Shown in pieces: positions 7,845 to 16,436 of a DNA stretch of 64,000 nucleotides; position 1 is the first letter of the stretch, and each line of letters begins with the position of its first letter. Below the pieces are notes generated by a model, which was not told where the DNA came from, did not search any database, and was given only the letters and a program-made list of their open reading frames with translations. The stretch covers positions 1 through 64,000 of the forward strand of contig CAKZWF010000008.1 in NCBI GenBank assembly GCA_937921865.1, given 5' to 3'. This DNA comes from an uncultured Pseudomonadales bacterium. Lineage in GTDB: Bacteria > Pseudomonadota > Gammaproteobacteria > Pseudomonadales > Azotimanducaceae. The translations under genes and the position numbers were made by a program.

Positions 7845-8708
7845 ATGCGATTGCAGGATAAGGTAGCTGTGGTAACCGGCGGCGCCAGCGGAATGGGTGC
7901 AGCCACGGTCAGGCGATTTCTCGAAGAAGGTGCCCGGGTTGTGGTGGCGGACTTCAATGCACAAACCGGAGCGCAGCTGGTGGCCGATGCGCAGGCGCAG
8001 GGTTTTCCGGATCAATGCCTGTTCCATCAGGTCGACGTTGCCGCTGAGGCTGACGTCAGCGCCGCACTGGCATTTGCACAAACAAAATTCGGCGGATTGG
8101 ATATTGTATTTAACAACGCCGGCGTCGGCGGTGCGATCGGCCCTCTGACGGAAACCACGGAGGCTGATTGGGACTATACCTTTGCCGTTCTGGCCAAGGG
8201 CGTGTTCTTCGGAATTAAACATGCCGCTCGCTGCTTTCGCGAGCAGGGTGCTGGTGGGGTGATTATCAATACCGCATCTATTGCCGCGCTCAGTGGCGAT
8301 GCTGGTCCGCTGGTCTATTCGGCGGCTAAAGCTGCGGTGGTCAGTATGACTCGATCAGCGGCGGTTGAACTGGCGCCGGATCGAATCCGAGTCAATGCGA
8401 TCTGTCCCGGCTACATCACCACGCCGCTCGCGGCCGGAGGTGATATGGAACGCACCCGGGAGTCTTTCGCGAAAGCCCAACCCTGGCCGGAATCCGGTGA
8501 AGGTGAACACATTGCCGGCAGTGCAGTGTTTCTTGCCAGCGATGATTCTCGTTTTGTGACCGGTGAAGCTCTGGTAGTTGATGGTGGGCTGACCGCAGCC
8601 GGTCCTCAGCTGTCGGTGAAATTTCCGAAGACGTCGGGGCGCAATTCCCGCTTCAGTGGCGTGACCAAAGGCAGCACCGGCGCGGATCCGCAGTTGCGCA
8701 AGCTGTGA
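7845..8708 (+). CDS. SDR-family NAD(P)-dependent oxidoreductase
   Basis: 287 residues, classical short-chain dehydrogenase. Visible motifs are TGGASGMG (cofactor loop, residues about 12-19), NNAGVG, the catalytic Ser in NTASIAALSG and YSAAK. The acidic residue after the second beta strand (VVADFN) favours NAD(H) over NADP(H). About 35 residues extend past the usual end (VDGGLTAAG...), basic and rich in Ser/Gly. ATG 7845 has AGGAG nine bases upstream. Substrate unknown; it follows ydbL by 22 bases but is probably functionally separate. Confidence 0.9.
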   Translation: MRLQDKVAVVTGGASGMGAATVRRFLEEGARVVVADFNAQTGAQLVADAQAQGFPDQCLFHQVDVAAEADVSAALAFAQTKFGGLDIVFNNAGVGGAIGPLTETTEADWDYTFAVLAKGVFFGIKHAARCFREQGAGGVIINTASIAALSGDAGPLVYSAAKAAVVSMTRSAAVELAPDRIRVNAICPGYITTPLAAGGDMERTRESFAKAQPWPESGEGEHIAGSAVFLASDDSRFVTGEALVVDGGLTAAGPQLSVKFPKTSGRNSRFSGVTKGSTGADPQLRKL

Positions 8709-8779
8709 CCGGCTGTCGTGTCGGTTTGTCCCACACGGTAGAACGATCCCTAATCTGAGTGGTCTGAAGTTTCTCGCAG

Positions 8780-8795
8780 TGCTCTGTTCAGAGCA
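8780..8795. other. short inverted repeat before the DUF3179 gene
   Basis: TGCTCTG and CAGAGCA form a 7-bp inverted repeat around a two-base centre, 20 bases before the DUF3179 start and about 70 bases after the SDR stop. It could be a dimeric operator or a small hairpin in the leader. It does not match a regulator site I know. Confidence 0.3.
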
Positions 8796-8815
8796 CGTGG
8801 ATAAGCTGGAGGCCG

Positions 8816-9748
8816 ATGTTGCGAGGGGTCGTCAACGGTGCGATAGCCGGATTGCTGCTGATCAGCACCAGCCTCGGTGCGGAGCCTGTACGCAACGGTT
8901 TTGATCTTTCTCATGCGCTGATTCCTGCGGCGGAAATTCACGGTGGTGGTCCTCCCCGGGATGGAATTCCCGCGATCTATACTCCCAGGTTCGTGAAACC
9001 ACAGGATGCCAAACGCCTCAGTGCGAACGATCGTGTGCTGGGCACTTTTGTCGACGGTGTGGCGAAAGCTTTCCCTGTTGAAATTCTCGATCATCACGAG
9101 GTCGTCAACGACTGGACTCAAGCTACCCATATGGTGGTGACCTACTGTCCACTGTGTGGATCCGGCATGGCGTTCAAGACACCCGAGGCAGGCCAGGCGG
9201 TCTTTGGCGTATCCGGTCTGTTATACAACAGTGATGTGCTGCTCTATGACCATGGCACCGAATCGTTATGGTCGCAGGTGCTGGGTCAGGCGGTCAGCGG
9301 TCCAAAAGCCGGTGCCCGACTCGAGCAGGTTCCTCTGATTCATACCAGTTACGGACAATGGCTTGTAAGACACCCGGACACCTGGGTTCTCAGTCGGGAC
9401 ACCGGTTACCGAGGTGTGCCCTATGGTCGCAGCCCTTATCGCGGCTATGAGAAGTCTTCGCGAATATGGTTCCCGATTGCCGAGCGTGACTCGAGATACC
9501 CGGCAAAAGCCTGGGTCCTTGGCGTTACGCTCGATGGCGTCAACAGAGCTTATCCGTTTGTTGAGCTTAAAAAGACCAGCGGTGAGTTTGTCGACGAAGT
9601 TGGTGGTCACAAGCTTTCGATTCACTATCGCGATGGCGCTGCCTGGGCGGAAGATCCAGATGGTGAACTGGTACCGGCAATCCGGCTGTTCTGGTTCGCC
9701 TGGTATGCGTTCCACCCGGACACTGAAGTATTTACCGCACCCGACTGA
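8816..9748 (+). CDS. DUF3179 domain-containing exported protein
   Basis: 310 residues with an N-terminal signal peptide (cleavage near ISTSLGAEP) and the DUF3179 hallmark TYCPLCGSG (C111-PL-C114), followed by FGVSGLLYNSDVLLYD and a later DTGYRGVPYGRSPYRGY. The family is widespread and its biochemical function is not established; the CPLC pair suggests a redox or metal role. The start has GGAG at about seven bases. It converges on the amidohydrolase operon, with a dispersed repeat between. Confidence 0.85.
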   Translation: MLRGVVNGAIAGLLLISTSLGAEPVRNGFDLSHALIPAAEIHGGGPPRDGIPAIYTPRFVKPQDAKRLSANDRVLGTFVDGVAKAFPVEILDHHEVVNDWTQATHMVVTYCPLCGSGMAFKTPEAGQAVFGVSGLLYNSDVLLYDHGTESLWSQVLGQAVSGPKAGARLEQVPLIHTSYGQWLVRHPDTWVLSRDTGYRGVPYGRSPYRGYEKSSRIWFPIAERDSRYPAKAWVLGVTLDGVNRAYPFVELKKTSGEFVDEVGGHKLSIHYRDGAAWAEDPDGELVPAIRLFWFAWYAFHPDTEVFTAPD

Positions 9749-9784
9749 TTTCGCACTGCGATCCGGTGGTCTTTCTTCTGTCTT

Positions 9785-9827
9785 GAAAAAACCTCGGTTC
9801 GACCCCCTTTTTTCGACCCCCTTTTTA
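9785..9827. repeat. dispersed GGTTCGACCCC repeat, copy B
   Basis: AAAAAACCTCGGTTCGACCC, then C- and T-runs and a second CGACCCCC with T-run. Nearly identical to the element at 39-81. It lies between the converging DUF3179 and deacylase genes and overlaps the deacylase stop codon by a few bases, so it may also work as an intergenic terminator. Confidence 0.6.
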
Positions 9828-11342
9828 GGTGGCCTCGCCATAGGCGCTGCGTCGATAGCGCAGCATTTTGCCGGTGCCCGTGCCGGTATGGTGGCCGGGC
9901 TCGTCACCGCCCGCGCACTGGTAAGCCAGCGCGCCATTGACGATGACGCTGCGAATACCGGCAGGTTCGGTCTGCGGCTGATCATAGGTGGCCCGGTCGA
10001 TCACCTGGCTGGCGTCGAATAACAGCAGGTCAGCCCAGTAGCCTGTCTTGATCTGGCCGCGCTCGGACATCCCGAATACTCTTGCCGGTAGCGAAGTCAT
10101 GCGCCGGATGGCTTCGGGCAGGCTGAGAATGCCACGTTCGCGAACATAGTGGCCGAGCACGCGCGGAAAGGTTCCGAACAGTCGAGGATGGGGTTTGCCG
10201 CGCAGATCTGGAATACCGTCGGAACCCACCATCATATCGGCGTGGGCGAGATTGGTTTCCACGTCAGCTTCGTCGATGATGAAGTGGATGCAGATGGTTC
10301 TGTCGCCTTTCGGAGCAGTGAGAATGCTGTGAATCACTTCGGTGACGTCGCGGTTCTCATCGGCTGCGATGTCTTTGGCCATACGGCCTTCGTATTCCCG
10401 GAATGCCGGGCAGCTGGCGATGCGCACCACCTCGGCTAAGTCCCGGTTGACGTTATCGAGATTGAAGTACTCGATCATGCGTCCGCTGCCGGCGGTGTAT
10501 GGATAAACATCCAGAGTGACCCGCTGCCCGGCGGCCAGAGCTTCGTCCACTTTCTCAAGAGAGCTCCGGATCTTGCCCCAGTTCGCCACACCTGCAGCCT
10601 TGTGGTGAGAGATATGAGCGTGAACGCCGGCTTCGCGGCCAATGGTCAGGGTCTCATCGACGGCTTCGAGCAGCCGGTCGCCTTCATTGCGCATATGAGT
10701 GGTGTAGAGCGCGTCGCTGTCCCTGGCTGCGCTGGCCAGCGTAATTACCTCGTCGGTTTCGCTCCAGCGACCAGGTCGATAAATCAGCCCGGTAGAAAAG
10801 CCACAGGCGCCCTGTTCTAAAGCCAGCGACACGTGGTCGCGCATCTGTCTCAGTTCATCAGCTGTTGGCGCGCGTCGTTCCATGCCCATGACAATCGAGC
10901 GAACGGTATTGTGGCCGACCAGCATCATGTTGTTGATTGCCGGCTGACGTTCTAGCGCCGCAGCAAAGTAACCGGCCAGATCTGTGAATTCGCCTTCAAG
11001 CCCCGCCAGAATTCCGCCGCTGGCTGATACCGAATCCTGATCCGGGTCTGCGGGAATCGCGGAGAAGCCGCAGTTGCCGCTGACCACGGTGGTCACACCC
11101 TGGGCCAGCTTGAATTCCATCCCTGGATAACGAAAGAACGCACCGTCGTCGTGGGCATGAGTGTCCACAAGTCCTGGCGACAGGTGCAGACCCGTAGCGT
11201 CTATTTCGTGTGCCGCGCTGCCGGTGATTCCGTTCGGTGATACTTCGGCGATGCGGCCGCCGGTGACGGCGACATCGGCGCTGATGCCCGGCGAGCCGGT
11301 ACCGTCGAGCACGGTCGCGTTGCGGATGATGATGTCGGTCAT
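9825..11342 (-). CDS. N-acyl-D-amino-acid deacylase family amidohydrolase
   Basis: 505 residues from ATG 11342 (CGGAG eight bases upstream). The protein has the D-aminoacylase layout: a small beta domain (IIRNATVLDGTG), metal-binding H62-x-H64 in VDTHAHDDG, C91 in SGNCGFS that bridges metals in this family, later histidines (THMRNEG, HISHHKAAG), and an aspartate in GSDGIPD. Characterised relatives cleave N-acyl-D-amino acids, but many in this group act on dihydropyrimidine-like or unknown amides. It is the last gene of a four-gene minus-strand operon, 14 bases after the GMC oxidoreductase. Confidence 0.87.
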   Translation of the reverse strand: MTDIIIRNATVLDGTGSPGISADVAVTGGRIAEVSPNGITGSAAHEIDATGLHLSPGLVDTHAHDDGAFFRYPGMEFKLAQGVTTVVSGNCGFSAIPADPDQDSVSASGGILAGLEGEFTDLAGYFAAALERQPAINNMMLVGHNTVRSIVMGMERRAPTADELRQMRDHVSLALEQGACGFSTGLIYRPGRWSETDEVITLASAARDSDALYTTHMRNEGDRLLEAVDETLTIGREAGVHAHISHHKAAGVANWGKIRSSLEKVDEALAAGQRVTLDVYPYTAGSGRMIEYFNLDNVNRDLAEVVRIASCPAFREYEGRMAKDIAADENRDVTEVIHSILTAPKGDRTICIHFIIDEADVETNLAHADMMVGSDGIPDLRGKPHPRLFGTFPRVLGHYVRERGILSLPEAIRRMTSLPARVFGMSERGQIKTGYWADLLLFDASQVIDRATYDQPQTEPAGIRSVIVNGALAYQCAGGDEPGHHTGTGTGKMLRYRRSAYGEAT

Positions 11343-11356
11343 GGTTGATACTCCGA

Positions 11357-12898
11357 TTAAAGTCCGTACAGCTCGGGTTGTTGGCGCAGCCATTCGCCGA
11401 CCTTCTCACCGATCATGATGCTGGTGAGATTGGTGTTGGCGCGAGGAACTGCAGGCATGATAGAAGCATCGGCAACCACCAGCTGATCAATGCCGTGAGC
11501 GCAGCCGTACTGGCTGACCACGGCCATCGGGTCAGTTGCCGGACCCATTTTTACGGTTCCCGAAGGGTGATATCCGCTACCGGCAAAACGTCGGCACAGG
11601 GCGCCGAGCGTTTCATCGTCCAGCCCCCGAGCTGGATCAGGAAAGCTGATGTCTTCGATCATGTCGGCGAGTGGTCCGCTTCGGGTAAACGCCAGGGTGT
11701 CTTTTACACAGCTGACCAGCCGGCTGACATCGCGTTGATCCTCGCAGAAACGGTTGTCGATGATTGGCGGATCCTCCGGGTTTGCTGATCGCAGCGTCAG
11801 TTCGCCGCGGCCATACTGATACTCAAGCACCGCCGCAATCGCAAAGCGCGCCGGTGCGCCTGGGCGACCGGCAAAGCTCAACTGCTCAATCTGCAGATCG
11901 TTGCGGTTATCGGAGCCTTCGGCCGTGTAGCGCAGGATGGTCTGGATCAGCGGGGTGTCATGATCGATCAATGCGGGGTCGCGAACGTTGCAGACCACCG
12001 ACAGGGCCGGGTGATCGCAGAGATTTTTTCCCACCCCGGGAATGTCTGCGAGTACGTCGATGCCGAGCGCACTCAACTCTGTCGCCGGACCAATACCCGA
12101 GCGCAGCAGCAGGGTTGGCGACATGATGGCTCCCGCTGACAGCACAACCAGCCTGGCCTTCAGTGTTTCGCTGCGACCATCCGCATAGTCGACCTCGACC
12201 CCCGTGCAGCGCCCGTTGTCGACGACCAGTCGGCGCACGCTGGCGTTGGCACGGATCTCCAGATTGTCACGCAACCGGGCGGGGGCGAGGTAGCCGATCG
12301 CACAGGAAACCCTTAAGCGGCCGAGTTTATTCATCGGCTGCGGTCCAGCACCAAAGCGCTCGGGATCATTGGCGTCAGGGCAGTCCGGGTAGCCCAGATC
12401 GCTGGCTGCGGCCAGGAAAGCCTGATGTTGCGGTAATAGTTCTTCGGGGCGGTAGCGGCGAATTGAAATTGGTCCGGCATCGCCGTGATAAGGCGCGTCG
12501 GGGAAATCCAGATCCCGTTCCAGGCGGCGGAACGCAGGCAGTACCTTATCCCATGACCACTCGGAATTACCGGCGTCAGCCCACTCCTGATGATCTTCGG
12601 GCATGCTGCGCAGCGCAATCGTGGTGTTTACCGCGCTCGAGCCACCAACAACGCGACCCCGCGGGAAAAAAACTTCGTTGCCGCGGGTTGGCTGATAGCG
12701 GAAACCCCAGTCGTGGTCGGTATAGGAGTTGTTGTGGCCATTGGTCAGGTCCCAGGGTGTGGTGTTGATATCGGTGTAGTCGGGTCCGGCTTCCAGCAGC
12801 AGCACCTGGCGATGGGGATCTTCACTGGCGCGCGCGGCGATCGCGCAGCCGGCGCTGCCGGCCCCGACCACGATGATGTCTGGTTGTTGTGTCGTCAT
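11357..12898 (-). CDS. GMC-family FAD-dependent oxidoreductase (choline dehydrogenase-like)
   Basis: 513 residues. The FAD motif is G12-x-G14-x-x-G17 (VVGAGSAG), with the GMC signature GRVVGGSSAVN and the catalytic H444 in GSGYHPSGTVKMG, plus N488 in PRANTNLTS. Family members oxidise alcohols such as choline, glucose or long-chain alcohols; no signal peptide, so probably cytoplasmic. Start ATG 12898 shares one base with the stop of the preceding acetyltransferase gene (TGATG). A longer open frame upstream overlaps the GNAT gene and lacks family character, so I rejected it. Confidence 0.92.
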   Translation of the reverse strand: MTTQQPDIIVVGAGSAGCAIAARASEDPHRQVLLLEAGPDYTDINTTPWDLTNGHNNSYTDHDWGFRYQPTRGNEVFFPRGRVVGGSSAVNTTIALRSMPEDHQEWADAGNSEWSWDKVLPAFRRLERDLDFPDAPYHGDAGPISIRRYRPEELLPQHQAFLAAASDLGYPDCPDANDPERFGAGPQPMNKLGRLRVSCAIGYLAPARLRDNLEIRANASVRRLVVDNGRCTGVEVDYADGRSETLKARLVVLSAGAIMSPTLLLRSGIGPATELSALGIDVLADIPGVGKNLCDHPALSVVCNVRDPALIDHDTPLIQTILRYTAEGSDNRNDLQIEQLSFAGRPGAPARFAIAAVLEYQYGRGELTLRSANPEDPPIIDNRFCEDQRDVSRLVSCVKDTLAFTRSGPLADMIEDISFPDPARGLDDETLGALCRRFAGSGYHPSGTVKMGPATDPMAVVSQYGCAHGIDQLVVADASIMPAVPRANTNLTSIMIGEKVGEWLRQQPELYGL

Positions 12899-14115
12899 CA
12901 GAAATGGTCCGGGCAGTGGGGTTGAGTGCGGGTTGCCAGCAATATGTCGGCATGAGTGATGGCGTCCGGATCCCCGGTCACCAGGCCCCAGTTGGCCAGG
13001 GTGCTCAATCGGTGCCGACCACACCAGACGCTGGCCAGATGCTTGCGATCGATGCTGATCTCTGTGGCGGTGCTGATGCGGGCAACCTCGGCGATGCCAT
13101 TGCTGACGGTCAGGCGGTAACTGCCATCGTTCCACGGCGTGAGGGTATCTGCACCGACGCTGAAGCTGATCTCACCATCGCACTGGTAACCCCGGGCGGC
13201 CATCGCCGTGGCAACATCGACCAGGCGCAGCCAGAGACCTTCATGCGACTGGCTGTGCAGCAGGCGCGGCTCTGCCAGTAGTTCTGCTAGAGGATCATCC
13301 ATTGGCGCCCGCTGCCAGCTGATTCTACCGACCAGATCGTGTTTGCCGAGGAACTCCCACAGAGCCCGATACGCGTCCAGGTTCAGCGCGGCCATATCGC
13401 GAATCTCCAGCAGCTGGTTGCGGGCCCGGTGATCAATTCTGCCGTCCACCAGCGTGTAGATTACATAGCCCTGGGCTGCACCGGTTTCATCCCGACACAC
13501 CGCTGCTCTGATCGGGTGTGTTCCGCCGTTGTCGTTGAGCACATTGCTCTGCCATAGCGGACCGGAACGATGCAGGTAAAGACTGCGCTGGGCAATAAAA
13601 CTGCGATAGAGGGCTTTGATTTCGGGCATCAGCTGCGCAACTGGACCGCGGCTGACCCGCATTGACTCGCTGGCAGGCGTCAGCAGCTGCAGGTCGACGC
13701 TGTCGATCTGGTAACCGATCTGGGCAGTCGCTGAGGTGTAGCCGTAACGCTGATAGATGGCCGCCTGGGATGCCCATAGCGCAGCCACGCTCTGGCCTGC
13801 TTCGCGTTGCGCTTCCAGGGCTCGTTTGGTGATCGCTCGCAGCAGACCACGGCGGCGGTATTCCGGGGCAGTTGCGACGGTGGTTACGCCACCCATCGCC
13901 ACCGCGTTACCATTGGCGCGCGCGGTCAGTGGCAGGGTGGCATAACTTGCCGCCAATCGGGGGCCGTCAAACGCGCACAAGGTCCACTCCGGTCGGGTTG
14001 CGGTCTGGGCCAGGTTGTCATCGCCGTAGCCGAACGCACCACCGTAGGCATAGGCGGTCAGCTCACCGAAAGCGTCCATCTCTGCCGGATTGGCGGCTCT
14101 GAAGTCGAAATCCAT
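12898..14115 (-). CDS. GNAT-family N-acetyltransferase, Eis-like
   Basis: 405 residues, far longer than a single GNAT domain and matching the Eis-type layout of two GNAT-like domains plus a C-terminal SCP2-like domain. The acetyl-CoA loop is R87-RR-G90 (APEYRRRGLLRAI), with GGVTTVAT before it and QAAIYQRYGY after. Eis-type enzymes acetylate amines including aminoglycosides, but most are of unknown substrate. ATG 14115 has GAGGGGG as ribosome site. The gene sits between the TauD-like and GMC genes, which hints at modification of an amine-containing small molecule. Confidence 0.85.
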   Translation of the reverse strand: MDFDFRAANPAEMDAFGELTAYAYGGAFGYGDDNLAQTATRPEWTLCAFDGPRLAASYATLPLTARANGNAVAMGGVTTVATAPEYRRRGLLRAITKRALEAQREAGQSVAALWASQAAIYQRYGYTSATAQIGYQIDSVDLQLLTPASESMRVSRGPVAQLMPEIKALYRSFIAQRSLYLHRSGPLWQSNVLNDNGGTHPIRAAVCRDETGAAQGYVIYTLVDGRIDHRARNQLLEIRDMAALNLDAYRALWEFLGKHDLVGRISWQRAPMDDPLAELLAEPRLLHSQSHEGLWLRLVDVATAMAARGYQCDGEISFSVGADTLTPWNDGSYRLTVSNGIAEVARISTATEISIDRKHLASVWCGRHRLSTLANWGLVTGDPDAITHADILLATRTQPHCPDHF

Positions 14116-14125
14116 AGTTACCCCC

Positions 14126-14941
14126 TCAAGCGGGAATCGGTCCGGCGACCTGCAGTCGATGGATGGTGCGCGGCTCGTCGCCGTGATCGTGGACCGCGTA
14201 GTGCAGCACACAGCGGTTGTCCCACATCACCAGATCGCCGGGTCGCCACTGGTGGCGCGCCTGGTATTCCATTCTGGTGCTGTGTCGATACAGATAGTCG
14301 AGCACACTCTGGCTTTCTTCACGGCTCCAGTTGATGAATTTGCGCGTGAAGGCACGGCATATGTAGAGCGCCCGTTTGCCGGATTCATCATGGCTGCGAA
14401 CCACCGGGTGTTCTGCGCGCGGTGCCTGCTCCGGGTCGGCTTTATAAAGTCCGGCAAGACCAGCGGCGGTATGTTCCGCCTGCAGCCCATCGACCAGGCT
14501 GCGCATACCGGCAGAGAGTTCTTCGTAGGCGGTGATCTGGTTGGCAAAAGCGGTGGCACCGCCGAGTTCCGGCGTTTCCAGCGCATAGAGCATGGTCAGT
14601 TTGGGCGGCGCGCTGTTGTAGGTCATATCCGAGTGCCAGTGCTGATTCACATCGACCCGCTTGCCGAAGTTCTTCAGCTCGATAATGTCCGGATAGTCGT
14701 CGAGACCGGAATAAGGGTGGCGAACCAGTTCTCCCCAGTGACTTGCGAACGCCATCTGCGCTTCCGGAGTCAGGTTCTGGCCCGGAAAAACCAGCACATG
14801 GTGATCGCAGAATGCCTGATTGAGCGTTTGCCAGATATCCTGGTTGTTGGCGTCGGACTGATCGCCAGGCGCGCCGAGCGTTCGTACATCAAAATCTTCC
14901 ACCACTGCGCCCAGTGGCGCTGCAAATCGTGAAATGCGCAT
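14126..14941 (-). CDS. TauD/TfdA-family 2-oxoglutarate dioxygenase
   Basis: 271 residues. Fe(II) ligands H103-x-D105 (HWHSDMTYN) and H247 (CVLHYAVHD), with R262 (IHRLQVAG) for 2-oxoglutarate. TauD-like enzymes hydroxylate taurine, alkylsulfates, phenoxyacetates or other acids next to the leaving group. It is the first gene of the operon with GNAT, GMC oxidoreductase and deacylase; the gap to GNAT is ten bases. ATG 14941 follows AGGCAGGCA. The substrate is not evident, but the set would suit stepwise breakdown of an amide- or amine-bearing compound. Confidence 0.88.
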   Translation of the reverse strand: MRISRFAAPLGAVVEDFDVRTLGAPGDQSDANNQDIWQTLNQAFCDHHVLVFPGQNLTPEAQMAFASHWGELVRHPYSGLDDYPDIIELKNFGKRVDVNQHWHSDMTYNSAPPKLTMLYALETPELGGATAFANQITAYEELSAGMRSLVDGLQAEHTAAGLAGLYKADPEQAPRAEHPVVRSHDESGKRALYICRAFTRKFINWSREESQSVLDYLYRHSTRMEYQARHQWRPGDLVMWDNRCVLHYAVHDHGDEPRTIHRLQVAGPIPA

Positions 14942-15088
14942 GATTGCCTGCCTGTGTGTTCCCCGTTGGATCTCAGTCTATCCCAATCCTAAACGGGTAT
15001 CCCTAATCTACGAACACAGGTGGGTTCTCAGTCGCAATCTTCCCGTGGGCAACCGATAATCTGCAGTCATCTTCAGTGTCCGGCCTTT

Positions 15089-16255
15089 ATGCTCCATAGC
15101 CTCGCCGTTGCCAACTATCGCTCCGTTCGGGACCTTGTTTTGCCGCTGGCTGGGCTGAATCTGGTGACCGGCGCCAACGGCAGCGGTAAGTCCAATCTCT
15201 ATCGCGGCCTGCGGCTGCTGGCGGACGCGGCCCATGGCAACGCCAACCGGGCGATTGCGCTGGAAGGCGGCCTGCCTTCTGTGCTCTGGGCGGGTCCTGA
15301 ACAGTTTTCCCGGCTGGTGAAGCAGGGCAGGCAGCCGGTACAGGGTGGTCCACGCCAGCAGCCGGTGTCACTGCGCCTGGGTTTTTCCGGAGATGGTCTG
15401 GGTTATGCGATCGATTTTGGTCTACCGACCCCGGTGCCGGGGACAATGTTTGTGCAGGATCCGGAAATCAAACGGGAAGTGATCTGGCACGGTGAAAGCT
15501 GGCATGAGCGGCGCGGACTGGTCGATCGAAAAGGGCCCATGGTGCGAGCCCGGGATGACAATGGTCGCTGGCGGGTGATCGAGCAGCATATTCCGGCTTT
15601 TGAAAGCATGCTGACCTGGGTGGCAGATCCGCAGCAGGCACCTGAGGTGGTGTCGCTACGCGAGGAACTGCGCAGCTGGCGGTTTTACGATCACTTCCGC
15701 TGTGATGCCGATTCCCCGGCTCGCTCGCCGCAGGTTGGGGTCCGCACCCCGGTGCTCAGTAACGATGGCCATGATCTCGCCGCCGCGTGGCAGACAATCC
15801 GCGAGATTGGTGATGACGTGGCGCTGGAAGCGGCGGTCAACGATGCGTTTCCCGGCGCAACAGTACAGATTCTGGAGAGTGCCGGTCGCTTCGAGTTGCG
15901 CTTTGCGCAGCCGGGCCTGCTGCGGGCTCTGTCTCAGGCGGAACTCTCAGATGGCACCCTGCGTTATCTGTTGCTGGTCGCCGCACTCGAGACACCGCGG
16001 CCACCGCCGCTGATGGTGCTGAATGAGCCTGAAACCAGCCTGCATCCGGATCTGCTGCCACCGCTGGGTCGACTGATGCGGCGCTACTCGCAAGACAATC
16101 AGCTCTGGGTGGTCTCACATGCGCCGTCGTTGATTGCCGAACTGATCGAAGATCCAGCAACAAGCCATCTGCAGCTGGACAAGGAACTGGGCGAAACCTT
16201 TGTGCATGATCTTTCACCCTTCGACGCCCCGGCCTGGAAGTGGCCAACGCGCTAG
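15089..16255 (+). CDS. AAA-family ATPase, RecF/SMC-like (predicted ATPase)
   Basis: 388 residues. Walker A G28-ANGSG-K34-S35, ABC-type signature around LSDGTLRYLLL, and Walker B ending in N312-E313 (LMVLNEPETSLHPDLL). An Asn in place of the usual Asp before Glu occurs in this family. The final DHQ-like histidine is in WVVSHAPSL. There is no coiled coil of SMC size. Such single-gene ATPases are common in proteobacteria with unknown role; no nuclease partner (OLD/TOPRIM or toxin gene) lies next to it. The start lacks a clear Shine-Dalgarno. Confidence 0.85.
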   Translation: MLHSLAVANYRSVRDLVLPLAGLNLVTGANGSGKSNLYRGLRLLADAAHGNANRAIALEGGLPSVLWAGPEQFSRLVKQGRQPVQGGPRQQPVSLRLGFSGDGLGYAIDFGLPTPVPGTMFVQDPEIKREVIWHGESWHERRGLVDRKGPMVRARDDNGRWRVIEQHIPAFESMLTWVADPQQAPEVVSLREELRSWRFYDHFRCDADSPARSPQVGVRTPVLSNDGHDLAAAWQTIREIGDDVALEAAVNDAFPGATVQILESAGRFELRFAQPGLLRALSQAELSDGTLRYLLLVAALETPRPPPLMVLNEPETSLHPDLLPPLGRLMRRYSQDNQLWVVSHAPSLIAELIEDPATSHLQLDKELGETFVHDLSPFDAPAWKWPTR

Positions 16256-16307
16256 CGGGGAAGGGTAGTGGGGTCAGAGTAAAGTGCCAAAGTAGCCCCG
16301 GAAAATT

Positions 16308-16392
16308 GGGGTCGAACCGAGGTTTATTGCGGGAAAATCGGGGTCGAACCGGAGTTTGCGAAAATCTCCTCATAAACTTCGGTTCGACCCCG
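16308..16392. repeat. dispersed GGGGTCGAACC repeat, copy C, with 19-bp inverted repeat
   Basis: Three copies of the core occur here: GGGGTCGAACCGAGGTTTA at 16308-16326, CGGGGTCGAACCGGAGTTT at 16339-16357, and the inverted AAACTTCGGTTCGACCCCG at 16374-16392. The last two form a 19-bp inverted repeat with one mismatch around 16 bases. The element fills the gap between the ATPase gene and the CarS-like gene and shares its core with copies at 39-81 and 9785-9827. It resembles REP/BIME-type repeats mobilised by RAYT transposases, though none is present here. Confidence 0.7.
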
Positions 16393-16436
16393 ATAAACAA
16401 TGATTCAATGCCAGTAGGGTTTTAGATTCTTCGATC

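Noticed and set aside
11357..13135. Long upstream extension of the GMC oxidoreductase frame
   Set aside because: The extra 79 residues are Arg/His/Pro-rich, lie antiparallel to nothing but over the coding GNAT gene, and the TGATG junction gives a better start.
15089..16255. Anti-phage ATPase system (OLD- or Septu-like)
   Set aside because: The ATPase has no nuclease or toxin partner next to it, and this stand-alone type is common in ordinary chromosomal settings.
16308..16392. GGTTCGA words resemble the T-arm of a tRNA
   Set aside because: No acceptor stem, D-arm or anticodon arm can be placed around any copy, and the same words recur as a repeat at 39-81 and 9785-9827.
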